64,000 nucleotides of DNA, taken from contig NC_072449.1 of the NCBI RefSeq assembly GCF_027596085.1, forward strand, positions 24,402,522 to 24,466,521, in the 5' to 3' direction. Source of the DNA: Anoplopoma fimbria. Lineage: Eukaryota > Chordata > Actinopteri > Perciformes > Anoplopomatidae. The notes under the pieces are model-generated. The model saw nothing but the letters and a program-made list of their open reading frames with translations, had not been told where the DNA came from and ran no database searches. Every line of letters starts with the position of its first letter. Within the stretch, counting starts at the first letter, position 1. This document shows, piece after piece, positions 63,788-64,000 of this stretch. The translations under genes were made by a program, and so were the position numbers.

Positions 63788-63916
63788 TAAGATAATCCTT
63801 TATTACTCCTGCAGCGGGGAAATTTACAGGATTACAGCAGCAAGAGACATAGTAAAAAAAAAAAAAACAACATCAAAAATAAGTATTATAAATAAGCAAA
63901 TGAGCAATAAAAAAAC

Positions 63917-63950
<34 letters not shown>

Positions 63951-64000
63951 AGTAAAAAATCCAAAGTAACTGAAATATTATATATACAGACAGAAAGTAT
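63788..64000 (-). mobile_element. Second copy of the same LINE 3' UTR, opposite orientation, cut by the window end
   Basis: The reverse complement reproduces the 3' UTR of the 51-kb copy: the AATATTTCAGTTA segment, T-runs, ATTGCTTATTTATAATACTT, GTCTCTTGCTG, AAATTTCCCCGCTGC and the final TAATAAAGGATTATCTTA. It ends only about 70 bases upstream of the acceptor-like site before the stim1 start codon. Confidence 0.75.
63920..63949. repeat. Poly(A) tract within the LINE copy
   Basis: About 29 A residues; this is the expanded T-run of the LINE 3' UTR on the other strand. Confidence 0.9.

Overview
The window is nuclear genomic DNA of a ray-finned, probably percomorph, fish. Both recognisable genes are intron-rich vertebrate genes. 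The repeats (degraded hAT and LINE copies, a pentamer-tailed dispersed repeat, SINE-like tails) are of kinds common in teleosts. No bacterial, organellar or viral gene was found.

Right part (32.0-63.7 kb): two genes lie head to tail on the minus strand. The upstream gene is stim1 (coding 63703 to 41536), the ER calcium sensor of store-operated calcium entry. Twelve coding exons join in phase into a 671-residue protein. It is followed by a long 3' UTR ending near 39.1 kb. About 400 bases further on is the start of a SEL1L3-family gene (38727 to 32333). Its 23 coding exons join in phase into 1023 residues: signal peptide, LamG-like fold, Sel1-type repeats and one C-terminal membrane anchor.

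Left part (1-32 kb): this is gene-poor. The only gene-like signal is a minus-strand exon near 25.5-25.6 kb encoding a start codon and signal peptide, with a possible upstream exon near 28.0 kb. The rest holds a decayed hAT transposase, a LINE reverse-transcriptase fragment, a MITE-like element, three copies of an unclassified repeat family, SINE-like fragments, microsatellites and single-copy-looking sequence that may include conserved non-coding elements.

The most interesting material is alternative coding potential inside stim1. It comprises an in-frame 120-codon extension at the position of the mammalian STIM1L insert, a 39-nt in-frame micro-exon at about the position of the reported mammalian STIM1A insert, a 48-nt in-frame cassette candidate in coiled-coil 1, and a stop-terminated read-through of exon 10. 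The second point is linkage: SEL1L3 sits near STIM2 in human, so a SEL1L3-like gene directly behind stim1 suggests a retained ohnologue. All calls come from reading splice sites and translations by eye; no database search was possible.
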